Below are positions 1-7,905 of a stretch of DNA of 50,097 nt, in pieces. Numbering within the stretch: the first letter of the stretch is position 1; the number at the start of each line of letters is the position of its first letter. The translations under genes were made by a program, and so were the position numbers. Origin of the DNA: Acidilobaceae archaeon (lineage in GTDB: Archaea; Thermoproteota; Thermoprotei_A; Sulfolobales; Acidilobaceae); assembly GCA_027014125.1 (NCBI GenBank), contig JALWEI010000007.1, forward strand, positions 1 through 50,097, written 5' to 3'. The notes under the pieces were generated by a model. That model did not search any database and was not told the origin of the DNA. It saw only the letters and a program-made list of their open reading frames with translations.

Positions 1-964
1 GGGGTGGGTACTGGTAGGGGTATGGCGGCGGGTATTGCTGGGGTCTGGCCGGTGGCGTCATTGGCTGGCCTTGTTGCTGGGGTGGCGGCTGTGGGGGGTA
101 CATCATCCAGGGCATCATCACGAACGGTGCCACGGCGCCGCTTCCCTGGGCTTTTGATAGGCTCTCTGCTATCCTCTCCCTGCCCTGCCAGTCCCTCTGG
201 TACATGGCTGCGAATGCCCTGGGCCCGCTCATCTGTAGTATTGCCTTGTCCTCGTCGCTTATATCGATCTTAATCATTATGTCGTTTAGCTTGAGGCCGT
301 ACATCTCGTTGACCTTCTGCGCCACCTTAGCCTTCACGTACTCTCCGAACTCGCCTAGCATTGCTAGGAAGTCTGAGACGTTCTGAAGGGTCCTGCCAGC
401 CCTTGCCTGCTCTGAGGCGTACTCGCCTAGGGCGTCTACTAGTGTTGATACTATGAATGGGTTGATCTTCCTCTTCACCTCATCCTTCGTGACCTCGCTC
501 TGGACGCCCATGAACCTGGTGTAGAATAGCTCGATCTTGTTCTCGTCGACTGTGAAGTAGTATGTGCCGTTGAAGAGCAGGTGGACTCCGACCCAGTCTA
601 TGAAGGCCCTGTCGCCGAAGCGGGCCTCGTATTGTAGTAGGTTTATGAAGACAACGTTTGCCTTGAATATAGACTCGCCGTAGAGGCCCTCAACTAGGCC
701 TTTGAGGAAGGGGACGTTCTGTGTGTCGAGCATATGCCTCCCTGGGCCTAGGACTCCCAGTATCTTGCCGTCCCTAAGGAAGACCGCCCTCTGGGACTCG
801 TTTACTATGAGCACTGATCCCAGGTCGATCACGTCCCTGGGGTACTTCCACGCTATGTAGGACTCTGGGTCTAGGTCCTCGGGCCACTTGATTACGACCC
901 TCTCGCCGCCGGCTATCTTGCCGGCTCCCTTGCCTAGGGCCCTGCCGATCTTGTCAAATACCAA
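1..964 (-). CDS. SPFH/virion-core-like protein (YdjI type), C-terminus cut off by window
   Basis: The reverse strand is open for 321 codons from a TTG at 964 to the window edge, so the C-terminus is missing. The start follows a GGGGTG Shine-Dalgarno and a TATA-like box lies about 50 nt upstream. The N-terminal part (VFDKIGRALGKGAGKIAGGE, then a beta-rich stretch with VLGPGRHML) matches SPFH-like proteins of the YdjI/virion core family, which often end in a zinc ribbon. The last visible 40 residues are rich in Pro, Gln and Tyr, typical of the linker before that ribbon. The function is unknown; membrane-microdomain or scaffold roles are only inferred from SPFH relatives. Confidence 0.72.
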   Translation of the reverse strand, partial: MVFDKIGRALGKGAGKIAGGERVVIKWPEDLDPESYIAWKYPRDVIDLGSVLIVNESQRAVFLRDGKILGVLGPGRHMLDTQNVPFLKGLVEGLYGESIFKANVVFINLLQYEARFGDRAFIDWVGVHLLFNGTYYFTVDENKIELFYTRFMGVQSEVTKDEVKRKINPFIVSTLVDALGEYASEQARAGRTLQNVSDFLAMLGEFGEYVKAKVAQKVNEMYGLKLNDIMIKIDISDEDKAILQMSGPRAFAAMYQRDWQGRERIAESLSKAQGSGAVAPFVMMPWMMYPPQPPPQQQGQPMTPPARPQQYPPPYPYQYPP

Positions 965-1012
965 GACATGGGCACCCCGCTGGGGTAGTACGGGGGGTAT
1001 ATGTAGCCTCGT

Positions 1013-1024
1013 CTATATTATATG
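1013..1024 (-). promoter_or_regulatory. TATA box for SPFH-like gene
   Basis: On the reverse strand this reads CATATAATATAG, an archaeal box A. Transcription would begin near 992, leaving a leader of about 28 nt with the GGGGTG ribosome site ahead of the TTG at 964. Confidence 0.45.
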
Positions 1025-1079
1025 TGCGTGGGGATTGATATGGGTAATGTAAGGCTACCTATATAATGCTGGGGGCGGG

Positions 1080-1265
1080 CTAGGTGTATATCTTCATCCT
1101 CCTGGTTATGAAGGGCTTGTCCTCCTGCTTCGCCATGTACTGCTTCAGGGCCCTCCTTATGATCTCGCTCTTGGTGATATTCCGCTTCCTAGCGTACTCC
1201 TCGAGCATGGCGAGCAGGTCTTCTTCTATCTTGAATGAGACTACACGCATCCCTCCCGCCACCAT
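1080..1265 (-). CDS. Small ribbon-helix-helix (CopG-type) DNA-binding protein
   Basis: A 61-residue protein. RVVSFKIEEDLLAMLEEYA forms the beta strand and first helix, and NITKSEIIRRALKQYM the second helix, of a MetJ/Arc/CopG fold. Such proteins bind operators as dimers through the paired strands. The start at 1265 would be nearly leaderless relative to a TATA box at 1289-1298; an internal ATG at 1250 directly follows GGAGGG and is the alternative. The basic tail (ITRRMKIYT) may contact DNA. It is divergent from a second RHH gene at 1400, with dyads between them, so autoregulation is likely. It could also be an antitoxin, but no toxin gene is adjacent. Confidence 0.8.
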   Translation of the reverse strand: MVAGGMRVVSFKIEEDLLAMLEEYARKRNITKSEIIRRALKQYMAKQEDKPFITRRMKIYT

Positions 1266-1288
1266 CAGCCATCAATACTCCTCTGATG

Positions 1289-1298
1289 CTTATATTAC
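1289..1298 (-). promoter_or_regulatory. TATA box for 61-aa RHH gene
   Basis: Reverse-strand GTAATATAAG. The inferred start site near 1268 nearly coincides with the ATG at 1265, which suggests a leaderless message. A CATCAG-N14-CTGATG dyad (1263-1288) overlaps this start region. Confidence 0.4.
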
Positions 1299-1314
1299 AT
1301 GCTCGACGCGTCTA

Positions 1315-1344
1315 CCAGTCTTCCTATTGTAACGGGAAGACTGG
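1315..1344. promoter_or_regulatory. Operator-like perfect inverted repeat, 10-bp arms
   Basis: CCAGTCTTCC (1315-1324) and GGAAGACTGG (1335-1344) are exact reverse complements separated by 10 bp. The element lies between two divergent ribbon-helix-helix genes and just upstream of the TATA box at 1353-1361, where a bound dimer pair could control initiation. It is not followed by a T tract and sits upstream of both genes, so it does not look like a terminator. Confidence 0.65.
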
Positions 1345-1352
1345 AGGATTAA

Positions 1353-1361
1353 GATTTATTA
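1353..1361 (+). promoter_or_regulatory. TATA box for 119-aa RHH gene
   Basis: GATTTATTA about 26 nt before an inferred start near 1383. It is flanked upstream by the 1315-1344 dyad and downstream by the 1374-1397 dyad. Confidence 0.45.
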
Positions 1362-1373
1362 GGCTCCAGTGTA

Positions 1374-1397
1374 GTCTTTCTCTTTAGTGGGGAAGAC
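1374..1397. promoter_or_regulatory. Second operator copy, same half-sites and spacing
   Basis: GTCTTTC (1374-1380) and GGAAGAC (1391-1397) repeat the core half-sites of the upstream dyad (GTCTTCC and GGAAGAC) with the same 10-bp gap and one mismatch. The right arm overlaps the GTGGGGA ribosome site of the gene starting at 1400, so binding could block transcription near its start. Confidence 0.5.
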
Positions 1398-1399
1398 AT

Positions 1400-1759
1400 T
1401 TGCCAACAGTCCACCTGTCGCTGCCGGACGCCACGTACAGGGAGCTGAAGAGGAGAGCAGGAGAGATGGGCATACAGGTCACCGACCTCATAAAGCTCTA
1501 CATAAAGATAGGCCTAGACAGGGGCTTCTCCACTAGCAACAAGGAGGACTCCGAGGTGGTGGCCCACCTAGCCTCGAGGATGGAGAAGATGGAGCGGGAG
1601 TACAGGATGAAGATGACCATACTAGAGGGCAAGTACAGGCAGCTGGAGGAGATGCTCACCTACATACTGGAGAGGGTCGATAGCATAGAGGATCTGATAA
1701 CATCGGCTAGGAGCATGAGCAAGGTTGTTGAGAGGCCAGCGGTATACGAGGAGGGCTAG
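1400..1759 (+). CDS. Ribbon-helix-helix protein with coiled-coil tail
   Basis: A 119-residue protein. Residues 1-45 (PTVHLSLPDATYRELKRRA, then helix-turn-helix GIQVTDLIKLYIKIGLD) form an RHH DNA-binding domain. Residues 55-105 are strongly helical with heptad-like hydrophobics (MEKMEREYRMKM..., YRQLEEMLTYILERV), suggesting a coiled coil for oligomerisation. The TTG start follows GTGGGGA by six bases. Two copies of one dyad surround its promoter. Similar RHH-coiled-coil proteins are common in crenarchaea and their viruses; no function is assigned. Its stop overlaps that of the convergent DUF1152 gene by 4 nt. Confidence 0.75.
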   Translation: MPTVHLSLPDATYRELKRRAGEMGIQVTDLIKLYIKIGLDRGFSTSNKEDSEVVAHLASRMEKMEREYRMKMTILEGKYRQLEEMLTYILERVDSIEDLITSARSMSKVVERPAVYEEG

Positions 1760-2787
1760 CGGCACTCCACGGCACGGCAGCCCTCCATGAAGAGGCGCCT
1801 CCTACCCTCATGGTAGATATCGTCGACCGTCATAGGCCTGCCGGGCTGCATGGACTTGAGCCTATACAGCTCCTCCTCCAGGTCGAGCTCGGTGTAGATG
1901 CACCTCTCGTTGAGCCTCCTCCGAGCCTCCTCGATGCTCCTGGTTCCCTCAACTAGGCCGGGTAGAGGAGTCCACTGGTAGGCCTTATCGGTGTCCAGTA
2001 GGTACATTGATGCTGATACAGGGGTTATCGTGACCCTCCTAGTGCCTCCCCTGATCCGGGTTTCCCCGTACTCGCCGCTGAAGGCCCGCAGGGGGATCTT
2101 GCTGGCCTCACTCACCACTGCCTCGGACACACTGTAGGCGGCGTTGTACTCCCTCCTGTTGAGCCCGTAGACCCCTATGAGGCCCCCCATACGTGCTATA
2201 CGGGATATGTACTGGAGGACCTGGATCCACTCCAGCTCCCCATCCGCTCCTGGGGATAGGATCGCCAGGCCACTCCTGTCCCTAACCCCGGCTAGGCCTG
2301 CCAGGCTTACTGCATCCGCCAGGGGGCTCCTCAGCCCGTCCTCGCACCCCAGGGCTAGGGCATCTCCCCCGGTGTCAAGGCCTATTACATAGTCGAAGCC
2401 CAGCTCATCCACTATTATCCTCATGGCCTCGACCATACCCACGGCACCCTTGGAGAGGTCCAGGTACACCCCCTCCTCGCCTAGGGCCTGGAGTAGCCTG
2501 GCCAGCTGTGGCTTGACCCTCCTGCCCTCCCGTAGTGCTACTATGCTGCCATCCACCAGGGCGATGCTCCTCCAGGCCCTAACAGGCCCTTCAACCGCCT
2601 CGAGGGGTATAGGCCCTGGCACGGGGTCTACCGTGTACCTCTCCCACACGACGCTTCCCAGCATGGGGTGGGCTCCGATGCTCCTGAGCCTCTGGTAGAG
2701 TATGTATGCTCCTAGTACATCGCCTCCACCGCCTGCACCGAAGACTAGGACCTTGAGCCCCCTCAGCTCCTCCAGCGAGTCAACCAA
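1756..2787 (-). CDS. DUF1152 family protein
   Basis: A 343-residue protein with a nucleotide-binding-like N-terminus (KVLVFGAGGGGDVLGAYIL, residues 12-30) and the acidic LDTGGDAL motif in the middle, both typical of the archaeal DUF1152 family. No enzymatic activity is known to me; the glycine-rich loop suggests binding of a nucleotide or phosphorylated ligand. The TTG start at 2787 is placed below a TATA-like box (GATTTATATCC on the reverse strand, about 2824-2834). A decayed relative lies at 5885-6817. Confidence 0.8.
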   Translation of the reverse strand: MVDSLEELRGLKVLVFGAGGGGDVLGAYILYQRLRSIGAHPMLGSVVWERYTVDPVPGPIPLEAVEGPVRAWRSIALVDGSIVALREGRRVKPQLARLLQALGEEGVYLDLSKGAVGMVEAMRIIVDELGFDYVIGLDTGGDALALGCEDGLRSPLADAVSLAGLAGVRDRSGLAILSPGADGELEWIQVLQYISRIARMGGLIGVYGLNRREYNAAYSVSEAVVSEASKIPLRAFSGEYGETRIRGGTRRVTITPVSASMYLLDTDKAYQWTPLPGLVEGTRSIEEARRRLNERCIYTELDLEEELYRLKSMQPGRPMTVDDIYHEGRRRLFMEGCRAVECR

Positions 2788-2910
2788 TGCCGTGCTTCCC
2801 CGCGATACTGGTTGGGCATGCCTGGATATAAATCGTCCTAGCCCCCTAGACCATAACTATTTTTCAACTCTACTATCCATAGATATATCCAGATAACAGC
2901 TATTTCTACT

Positions 2911-2919
2911 GGTTTATTC
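2911..2919 (+). promoter_or_regulatory. TATA box for PsiE-like gene
   Basis: GGTTTATTC lies about 26 nt upstream of the GTG at 2941, so the message may be leaderless. ATCGG-TG-CCGAT (2937-2948) is a short dyad across the start codon. Confidence 0.4.
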
Positions 2920-2940
2920 AATTCACATATACATGTATCG

Positions 2941-3453
2941 GTGCCGATATCTCCGGTTGGTGAAGGGGTTATAGTCCCCACCCTGCTATTATCATGGTGG
3001 GAGGGGTCCAGAGTGGGCGGGGACTCCTGGCTCAGATCCTTCGCCCTGGCACTAATAGAGGCGCTGGAGGCTCTTCTAGCCACCACTATAGTAGTCCTGG
3101 TACTAATCTCTGGCGTGAAGCTCCTGGGTATGGCTTTCAGCATGATGGGGGAGGGTAGTATAGATAAGACCGAGGTTCTCCATATACTGGACCTGACACT
3201 GCTACTAGTGCTATCTATCGATATACTCAGGACCCTGATAACCGCGATACTGGGCAGGTACCTCCCCCTCAGGATCGTGGTTGAAGCAGCTATGATAGCG
3301 GTCCTCAGGGAGATTATCTCTATAGAGATTAGGCATCTGGACTATAAGATGATAATCTCCCTAACTATAGCCCTTCTGGGTCTGGCGGTGCTCTGGATAA
3401 TAGCGTCTGGTATGGAAAATAGGATTAGGAGGATAGCGGCTACTCGCCCTTAG
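2941..3453 (+). CDS. PsiE-like (phosphate-starvation-inducible) membrane protein
   Basis: A 170-residue protein with four predicted membrane helices: about 40-65, 80-105, 110-130 and 138-158. The loop LREIISIEIRHLDYKMIISL before the last helix is characteristic of the PsiE family, whose molecular role is unknown. The N-terminal 25 residues precede the first helix, and start choice is uncertain, though the GTG at 2941 fits a leaderless transcript. Its 3' end overlaps the convergent PCuAC gene by 14 nt. Confidence 0.7.
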   Translation: MPISPVGEGVIVPTLLLSWWEGSRVGGDSWLRSFALALIEALEALLATTIVVLVLISGVKLLGMAFSMMGEGSIDKTEVLHILDLTLLLVLSIDILRTLITAILGRYLPLRIVVEAAMIAVLREIISIEIRHLDYKMIISLTIALLGLAVLWIIASGMENRIRRIAATRP

Positions 3454-3883
3454 CCTTTACTGGCAGGGTAACCGTTAGGGTGTCGCCGTTGTCGAAGTAG
3501 AGTACTAGCTCCAGCGTGGAGCCGGGCTCTAGTTTCGTGTCAAGTATCATAATATGGTATCCGCCGTGCTTCAGCTCCAGGTTCTCGCCGGGCCCGGCGC
3601 ATATCTTCTCTACCGGCTGCATCCTCGCTATACCGTTCTCGTCAACTACGGTCTGATGGAGCTCCACTCTGGCGTCGGGCATGCTTGGTATCTCAGCCTT
3701 GACTAGGCATACTGTGTCCTTGTATCCGTTATGTATGGTCATGAAGGCGCCTCCGCCCATCGGTAGGGCAATGGCGTAGCCGTCTATAAACTCTAGGCCT
3801 CCTCCCCTTGAGGCCAGCATATATGATGCTAGGCCGGCGACCACGACCAGGGCCACTATGCCCGCTATAACCTTGGCATCCAC
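3440..3883 (-). CDS. PCu(A)C-type copper chaperone
   Basis: A 147-residue protein anchored by an N-terminal helix (residues 5-24) with an extracytoplasmic beta domain. The copper motif H(M)X10MX21HXM of the PCuAC family is intact as His76, Met88, His110 and Met112, within ...ELHQTVV..., ARMQPV and GGYHIMI. Family members bind Cu(I) and help load the CuA site of haem-copper oxidase subunit II. It is the last gene of an operon with a thioredoxin-CcdA fusion and SCO. Cys59 and Cys95 are additional cysteines of unknown role. Confidence 0.85.
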   Translation of the reverse strand: MDAKVIAGIVALVVVAGLASYMLASRGGGLEFIDGYAIALPMGGGAFMTIHNGYKDTVCLVKAEIPSMPDARVELHQTVVDENGIARMQPVEKICAGPGENLELKHGGYHIMILDTKLEPGSTLELVLYFDNGDTLTVTLPVKAKGE

Positions 3884-3890
3884 CCCAGGG

Positions 3891-5096
3891 TCACCCCAGC
3901 TCTACTAGGCCGAGGGGGAGAGTCTCGGCTATAAGGTATATGCCGGCGGCTAGTAGTATGAGGCCCTGTATGCGTAGCATTGTGGGGGAGGTGGAGGCCC
4001 TGGTTAGCTTCGATGCTATGCCCCTGAGGCCGTAGGCTGAGGCTATGTAGGGTAGGGAGTATCCGATGGCGAATGCCAGGCCGGTGAGGAGCACTGATAC
4101 TGGCTCAGCCGTTATGGAGGTCATTGCTAGTATCAGGAATGGCAGGCTGCACTGTAGCCCCAGTATGGGGAATAGTATGCTTGACCTGGCGCTCCCGCTC
4201 ATCATAGGCTCCTTGCCCACAATGTTCAGGGCGCCCCATGATGCTATGAATGCCCCGGCAAATACCACGGCTACGGCGAAGGGGTTCACGGTCTTCACCG
4301 CGAAGCTAGCAACGTACAGGAGGGTCATAGCGAAGCCGAGGAGCAGGGTTGCACCGGCCACGGCCATGAACATCATCGCTAGCCTATTCACTCCTCCCCC
4401 GCCTCTTCTGGCCTCGCGGGATGCGAAGGCAGCTATCATAGGTACGCTGCACGGGGCGAAGGCAGCTAGGAGCCCCAGGGTAAGGCCCTTTAGGGGGCCT
4501 CCTAGGAGTGTGGCCTCGTTGGGGTCTCCCTCGGCTTGCCCGTCCTGTTGTGGGTTCTTACTCAGGCTCTCGTCCAGGAAGCTTAGGAGGGCCTCGTACT
4601 GGTCCCCGCCTACCGGGTCGACTGGGAAGAGGCCTACCTGCCTGCCCGTCTCTATGGAGTTAACGTAGACTATTAGTGTAGGGGTGCCCTGCACCATGTA
4701 GTCCTGTAGTATCTTGAGCGCGTAGTCCATGTCCTTCTTAAATATCTCGTCTATATGCACCTTGACGAAGAGCACATCGGGATACCTGTCGGCCGCCTTG
4801 TATATGTAGGGCCTTAGGACCTTGCATCCCGCACAGTTCTTCTGCTCCCAGAAGAGCACCACCTTCTCGTTGGAAGCAATTATCTCGTCCAGCGTCGGCT
4901 CCTTATCCATCACATCAATGACATTGGGCTGGCCCGCCTCGGCCTGGAGGGTGGGTCCCCTCTGTGCTATGGCCTGGCCTAGGGCTAGGAGAAGGGTTAT
5001 TACTCCCGCCACGATGAGAAGGTGCCTAACCCCTATGATCTTGCCCTTGCCGGGGGTCTCCATCCTCAGGCCCTTACGCCTGCCCACCCCCCTCAC
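3891..5096 (-). CDS. Thioredoxin domain fused to CcdA/DsbD-like membrane domain
   Basis: A 401-residue protein with a signal-anchor helix at about 24-44, then a thioredoxin fold (residues 65-180) with Cys88-Ala-Gly-Cys91 and a cis-proline at Thr138-Pro139. Six membrane helices follow (205-400). The membrane part keeps one cysteine in each repeat, APCS (Cys216) and LQCS (Cys316), as in CcdA/DsbD electron carriers. The likely job is to pass electrons across the membrane and reduce the cysteines of SCO or CuA. The domain order is the reverse of DsbD, whose thioredoxin is C-terminal. The GTG start overlaps the SCO stop as GTGA; an internal ATG at residue 12 is possible. Confidence 0.85.
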   Translation of the reverse strand: MRGVGRRKGLRMETPGKGKIIGVRHLLIVAGVITLLLALGQAIAQRGPTLQAEAGQPNVIDVMDKEPTLDEIIASNEKVVLFWEQKNCAGCKVLRPYIYKAADRYPDVLFVKVHIDEIFKKDMDYALKILQDYMVQGTPTLIVYVNSIETGRQVGLFPVDPVGGDQYEALLSFLDESLSKNPQQDGQAEGDPNEATLLGGPLKGLTLGLLAAFAPCSVPMIAAFASREARRGGGGVNRLAMMFMAVAGATLLLGFAMTLLYVASFAVKTVNPFAVAVVFAGAFIASWGALNIVGKEPMMSGSARSSILFPILGLQCSLPFLILAMTSITAEPVSVLLTGLAFAIGYSLPYIASAYGLRGIASKLTRASTSPTMLRIQGLILLAAGIYLIAETLPLGLVELG

Positions 5097-5755
5097 CCTT
5101 CCTCAACTACCTCTAGGACCTTGTCGTACAGCACCTGGGCGGTATCGTATACCCTCTCCCAGTCAGGGTGTACTATGTAGCGGAGGATCCCGTCCTTGTC
5201 TATGATTAGGAAGCCGCCGAAGTGGTTTACCAAGCCGCTCTCCGTCTTCTCCACGTATATGCCATATGCATCGTAGATCTCCTGCATCTTCTCCACGCTG
5301 TCGAAGAGCCAGATCCAGTTCACCTTATCCAGCAGGTCCTTGGCCACCCTCTTCTGGTACTCCACAGCCATCTCCGGGGTGCCGTCCCACGGGTCGACTT
5401 CAACGGTCACCCATACAACCTCGTCGGCCCAGCCCTCCTGCACACTCCTATTCATCACGTAAACCATCATCTGGGACTCCAGGTGGCATATGTCGGGGCA
5501 CCTCACATACTGTGGCACGAGGACCGTAACCTTCCCCTCTATAGGTATCGTCACTGGGCCCACAGTAGAGTTCACGGTGAATACCGGGGCGGGCTTGTTC
5601 CAATTGGACACAGACACGGTTCCATATACCTCAGCTGGCCTATTAGACTCGATCTTAGGCCCTATCATGCCAGCCCCCAGTATATAGCCGACGCTGATAG
5701 ACACCGCGAGGCCTGCTATTGCGGCCACGAGTATAGTCTTTGTCTTTGCATCCAC
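5093..5755 (-). CDS. SCO1/SenC-family copper metallochaperone
   Basis: A 220-residue protein with an N-terminal anchor helix (8-30) and a thioredoxin-like SCO domain. The metal ligands are visible: Cys86-Pro-Asp-Ile-Cys90 and His178 in NHFGGF. SCO proteins bind copper and mature the CuA centre of cytochrome oxidase, or reduce its cysteines. It is the first gene of the operon; the next gene overlaps by 4 nt. Reverse-strand TATA-like elements lie at about 5780-5805. No terminal oxidase gene lies in the window, so the client must be encoded elsewhere. Confidence 0.88.
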   Translation of the reverse strand: MDAKTKTILVAAIAGLAVSISVGYILGAGMIGPKIESNRPAEVYGTVSVSNWNKPAPVFTVNSTVGPVTIPIEGKVTVLVPQYVRCPDICHLESQMMVYVMNRSVQEGWADEVVWVTVEVDPWDGTPEMAVEYQKRVAKDLLDKVNWIWLFDSVEKMQEIYDAYGIYVEKTESGLVNHFGGFLIIDKDGILRYIVHPDWERVYDTAQVLYDKVLEVVEEG

Positions 5756-5884
5756 CCTAGTACACCTAAACCCGGGTGCTTTATCAGGAGGGAATATATA
5801 TTATTAGCTATTGTATAGACACGCAGAGAACCCGCCTATTACAGGAGGAACTAGCAGGCCCCTATAAGACTAGCATCACATGGG

Positions 5885-6817
5885 GTGCCAAGAGTCTTGC
5901 CAGAGCCAGTAGTAGTCGTAGGGGGCTTGGGAGGAGGCGGAGATGTCGGTCTAGCCCTGCTACTAGCCCAAGCCATGGGCCTCAAGCAGGTGAGACCATT
6001 GTCGCCAGCTTCCTACGGTGCTCAGTCAAGAGGGACAGGCTCACAGGCCTCAGCATGGAGGGATTCCTAATCAAGGTGCCGTCGGGCTGCTTCGCTGATA
6101 AGAGGATGTTTGAGGACAAAATACACCTTGCAGGGCTTGGCAGGCAGGGTCTATGCTACATGTATCGAGGACTAGTGGAGCATGACGGCCAGAGGCCTCT
6201 CACGCCTACTAGAAGTGTATAGGCCTAGATGCATGACCCATACAGACCTGGGGGCGACGGAGTCCTACTAGGCTACGAGGAGAACCTAGAAAGCTACACC
6301 ACCAACACCGTGGCCAAGGCCCTCCTATACCGGGCCGCTAGGGAGCATGAGGCTAAGACCCTCATAGCTGCTGGCTGGTTGGCTGCGAGGGAGGGGGTAC
6401 GGAGCTCGACGATGGATAGCTAGCGGCCTCCCTCCTGTACGCCGATAGGCGGGACGCGCTGGTTGAGGTAATGGATCGCCAACCAGCGCCGCTGGGATAG
6501 CCACTGGGCTGCTCGGCCACGCAGAGTCGGGTATGCTACCCTTCTACCTAGCAGCTCTCTGGGGCGAGGAGAGGGCTAGGATAAGAATCGCATACCTCTC
6601 GGGCGAGTACCCGGTAAAGCCATGGTACAGGCACGTCTTCATACTGGATGGGGAGAGGCATTGTAGCATCTCCCCGCTCTGCATGGAGGCAGTGGGCAGG
6701 GGCGTGCAGGCTCTAAGGGAATACCGGAGGAGGAGGCTCCGGCCATCCAGGGAGCTGGAGAACCTGCTCTCGTGGACCCGCAGGGCGGGGGCTGGTAGCG
6801 CCTTTGCGAGCTGTTAA
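5885..6817 (+). pseudogene. Frameshifted DUF1152-like gene remnant
   Basis: Homology-like segments jump between frames. Residues VVVVGGLGGGGDVGLALLLA (5912 on) carry the DUF1152 GGGGDV loop; the next coherent segment (TIVASFLRCSV...) is in another frame from about 5990. LGYEENLESYTTNTVAKALL (about 6270-6390), LAASLLYADRRDALVEVM (from 6420) and MLPFYLAALWGEE...FILDGERHCSISPLC (to 6817) follow in three different frames, with in-frame stops between. The total length of about 310 codons matches a DUF1152 protein. Several independent lesions argue for decay rather than one sequencing error. A leaderless GTG at 5885 below CCTATAAGA is the likely ancestral start. Confidence 0.7.
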
Positions 6818-6819
6818 GG

Positions 6820-7860
6820 ATGATTAGCGTGAGGCGCCCCTCTACAGGGAGTGTACAGGCTAAATCCCGCCAGAGCGGCTTCGCCAGGTGGGTTGCTGGC
6901 TTGCGCAGGGTAGACTATAGGGAGTATCTTGAGTACGCGAGGAGTAGGGGCGTGGTTAGGGTTGAGGGGGTTGAGATAAGGCTCGACCCGGTTAGGGTTG
7001 AGAGGCTCCACCCCACTCCAGAGGAGCTGACCGGCATAGATACTACCGTGTGGAGCTTCCCCAGGAGGGGCTCCTGGGCCACGCACCGGGGCGACTATAG
7101 GGGGAACTGGCCGCCCCAGCTGGCCAGGGCACTCATACTCATGTACACTAGGCCGGGGGACACTGTCCTAGACCCCATGGTTGGGAGTGGGACTACGTGT
7201 GTTGAGGCCATGCTCCTCGGCAGGAACTGCGTGGGTGTCGATATCAGCTATGACGCTGTTATGCTCACCCTCCATAGGCTGTACTGGCTGAGGAGGCACC
7301 TGGAGGAGCTGTCGGGGGGCTGGGAGGGGGAGGTGCCCCTTGACGAGGTCCTCCGGGCTAGGGTTGAGGTGTACCACGGCGATGCCCGCAGCCTGGAGGA
7401 GATTGGGGATGATAGTATTGATTTAGTTGCAACCCACCCCCCATACTATAACATCATAAGGTATACTAGGCATAGGAGCCCCGGGGACCTCTCCGCATCT
7501 AGGAGGCTGGAGGACTACCTCCGGGGCATATACACGGTTGCGCTGGAGGCCTACAGGGTGCTCAAGCCCGGGGGGCACATGGGGATCCTCGTCGGCGACA
7601 CCAGGATTAGGAGGCACTACGTGCCGATAACACACCACGTCCTAGAGGTGCTGCTGAGGGCCGGGTTCACGCTCCGCGAGGAGGTGGTGAAGATCCAGCA
7701 CCGAATGAAGGCTACCAGGGAGAGGTGGGCCAGGGCAAAGAGGGACTTCCTCCTGATATACCATGAGAAGCTCTACATACTTAGGAAGCCGGCGAGGGGT
7801 GAGGGGGCTAGGTACAAGTATAGCCGCTACCTTGACCTGGACGAGGTACTAGACGGCTGA
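6820..7860 (+). CDS. DNA methyltransferase (N4/N6 amino type), orphan
   Basis: A 346-residue SAM-dependent methyltransferase. Motif I is DPMVGSGTT (118-126), preceded by NWPPQLARALI, which resembles the segment before motif I in amino-methylating DNA enzymes. The catalytic motif IV is THPPYYN (205-211), a variant of D/N/S-PPY. KPGGHMGILVGD follows as a later motif. No restriction endonuclease or specificity gene is adjacent, so it looks solitary. A nucleic-acid substrate other than DNA (rRNA or tRNA) cannot be excluded because the motif IV first residue is unusual. The ATG follows the pseudogene stop directly; weak SD TTAAGG. Confidence 0.72.
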   Translation: MISVRRPSTGSVQAKSRQSGFARWVAGLRRVDYREYLEYARSRGVVRVEGVEIRLDPVRVERLHPTPEELTGIDTTVWSFPRRGSWATHRGDYRGNWPPQLARALILMYTRPGDTVLDPMVGSGTTCVEAMLLGRNCVGVDISYDAVMLTLHRLYWLRRHLEELSGGWEGEVPLDEVLRARVEVYHGDARSLEEIGDDSIDLVATHPPYYNIIRYTRHRSPGDLSASRRLEDYLRGIYTVALEAYRVLKPGGHMGILVGDTRIRRHYVPITHHVLEVLLRAGFTLREEVVKIQHRMKATRERWARAKRDFLLIYHEKLYILRKPARGEGARYKYSRYLDLDEVLDG

Positions 7861-7905
7861 GGGGTTAAGTACCCCCACGGGTCGTCTTGGACTATTGCCA
7901 GGTGC

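Noticed and set aside
1080-1265. CopG antitoxin with partner toxin
   Set aside because: No RelE, PIN or other toxin gene adjoins; the neighbours are another RHH gene and an SPFH-like gene.
4066-4668. 200-codon forward open frame opposite the thioredoxin-CcdA gene
   Set aside because: Antisense shadow of a well-supported gene; no recognisable domain and composition is that of the opposite strand.
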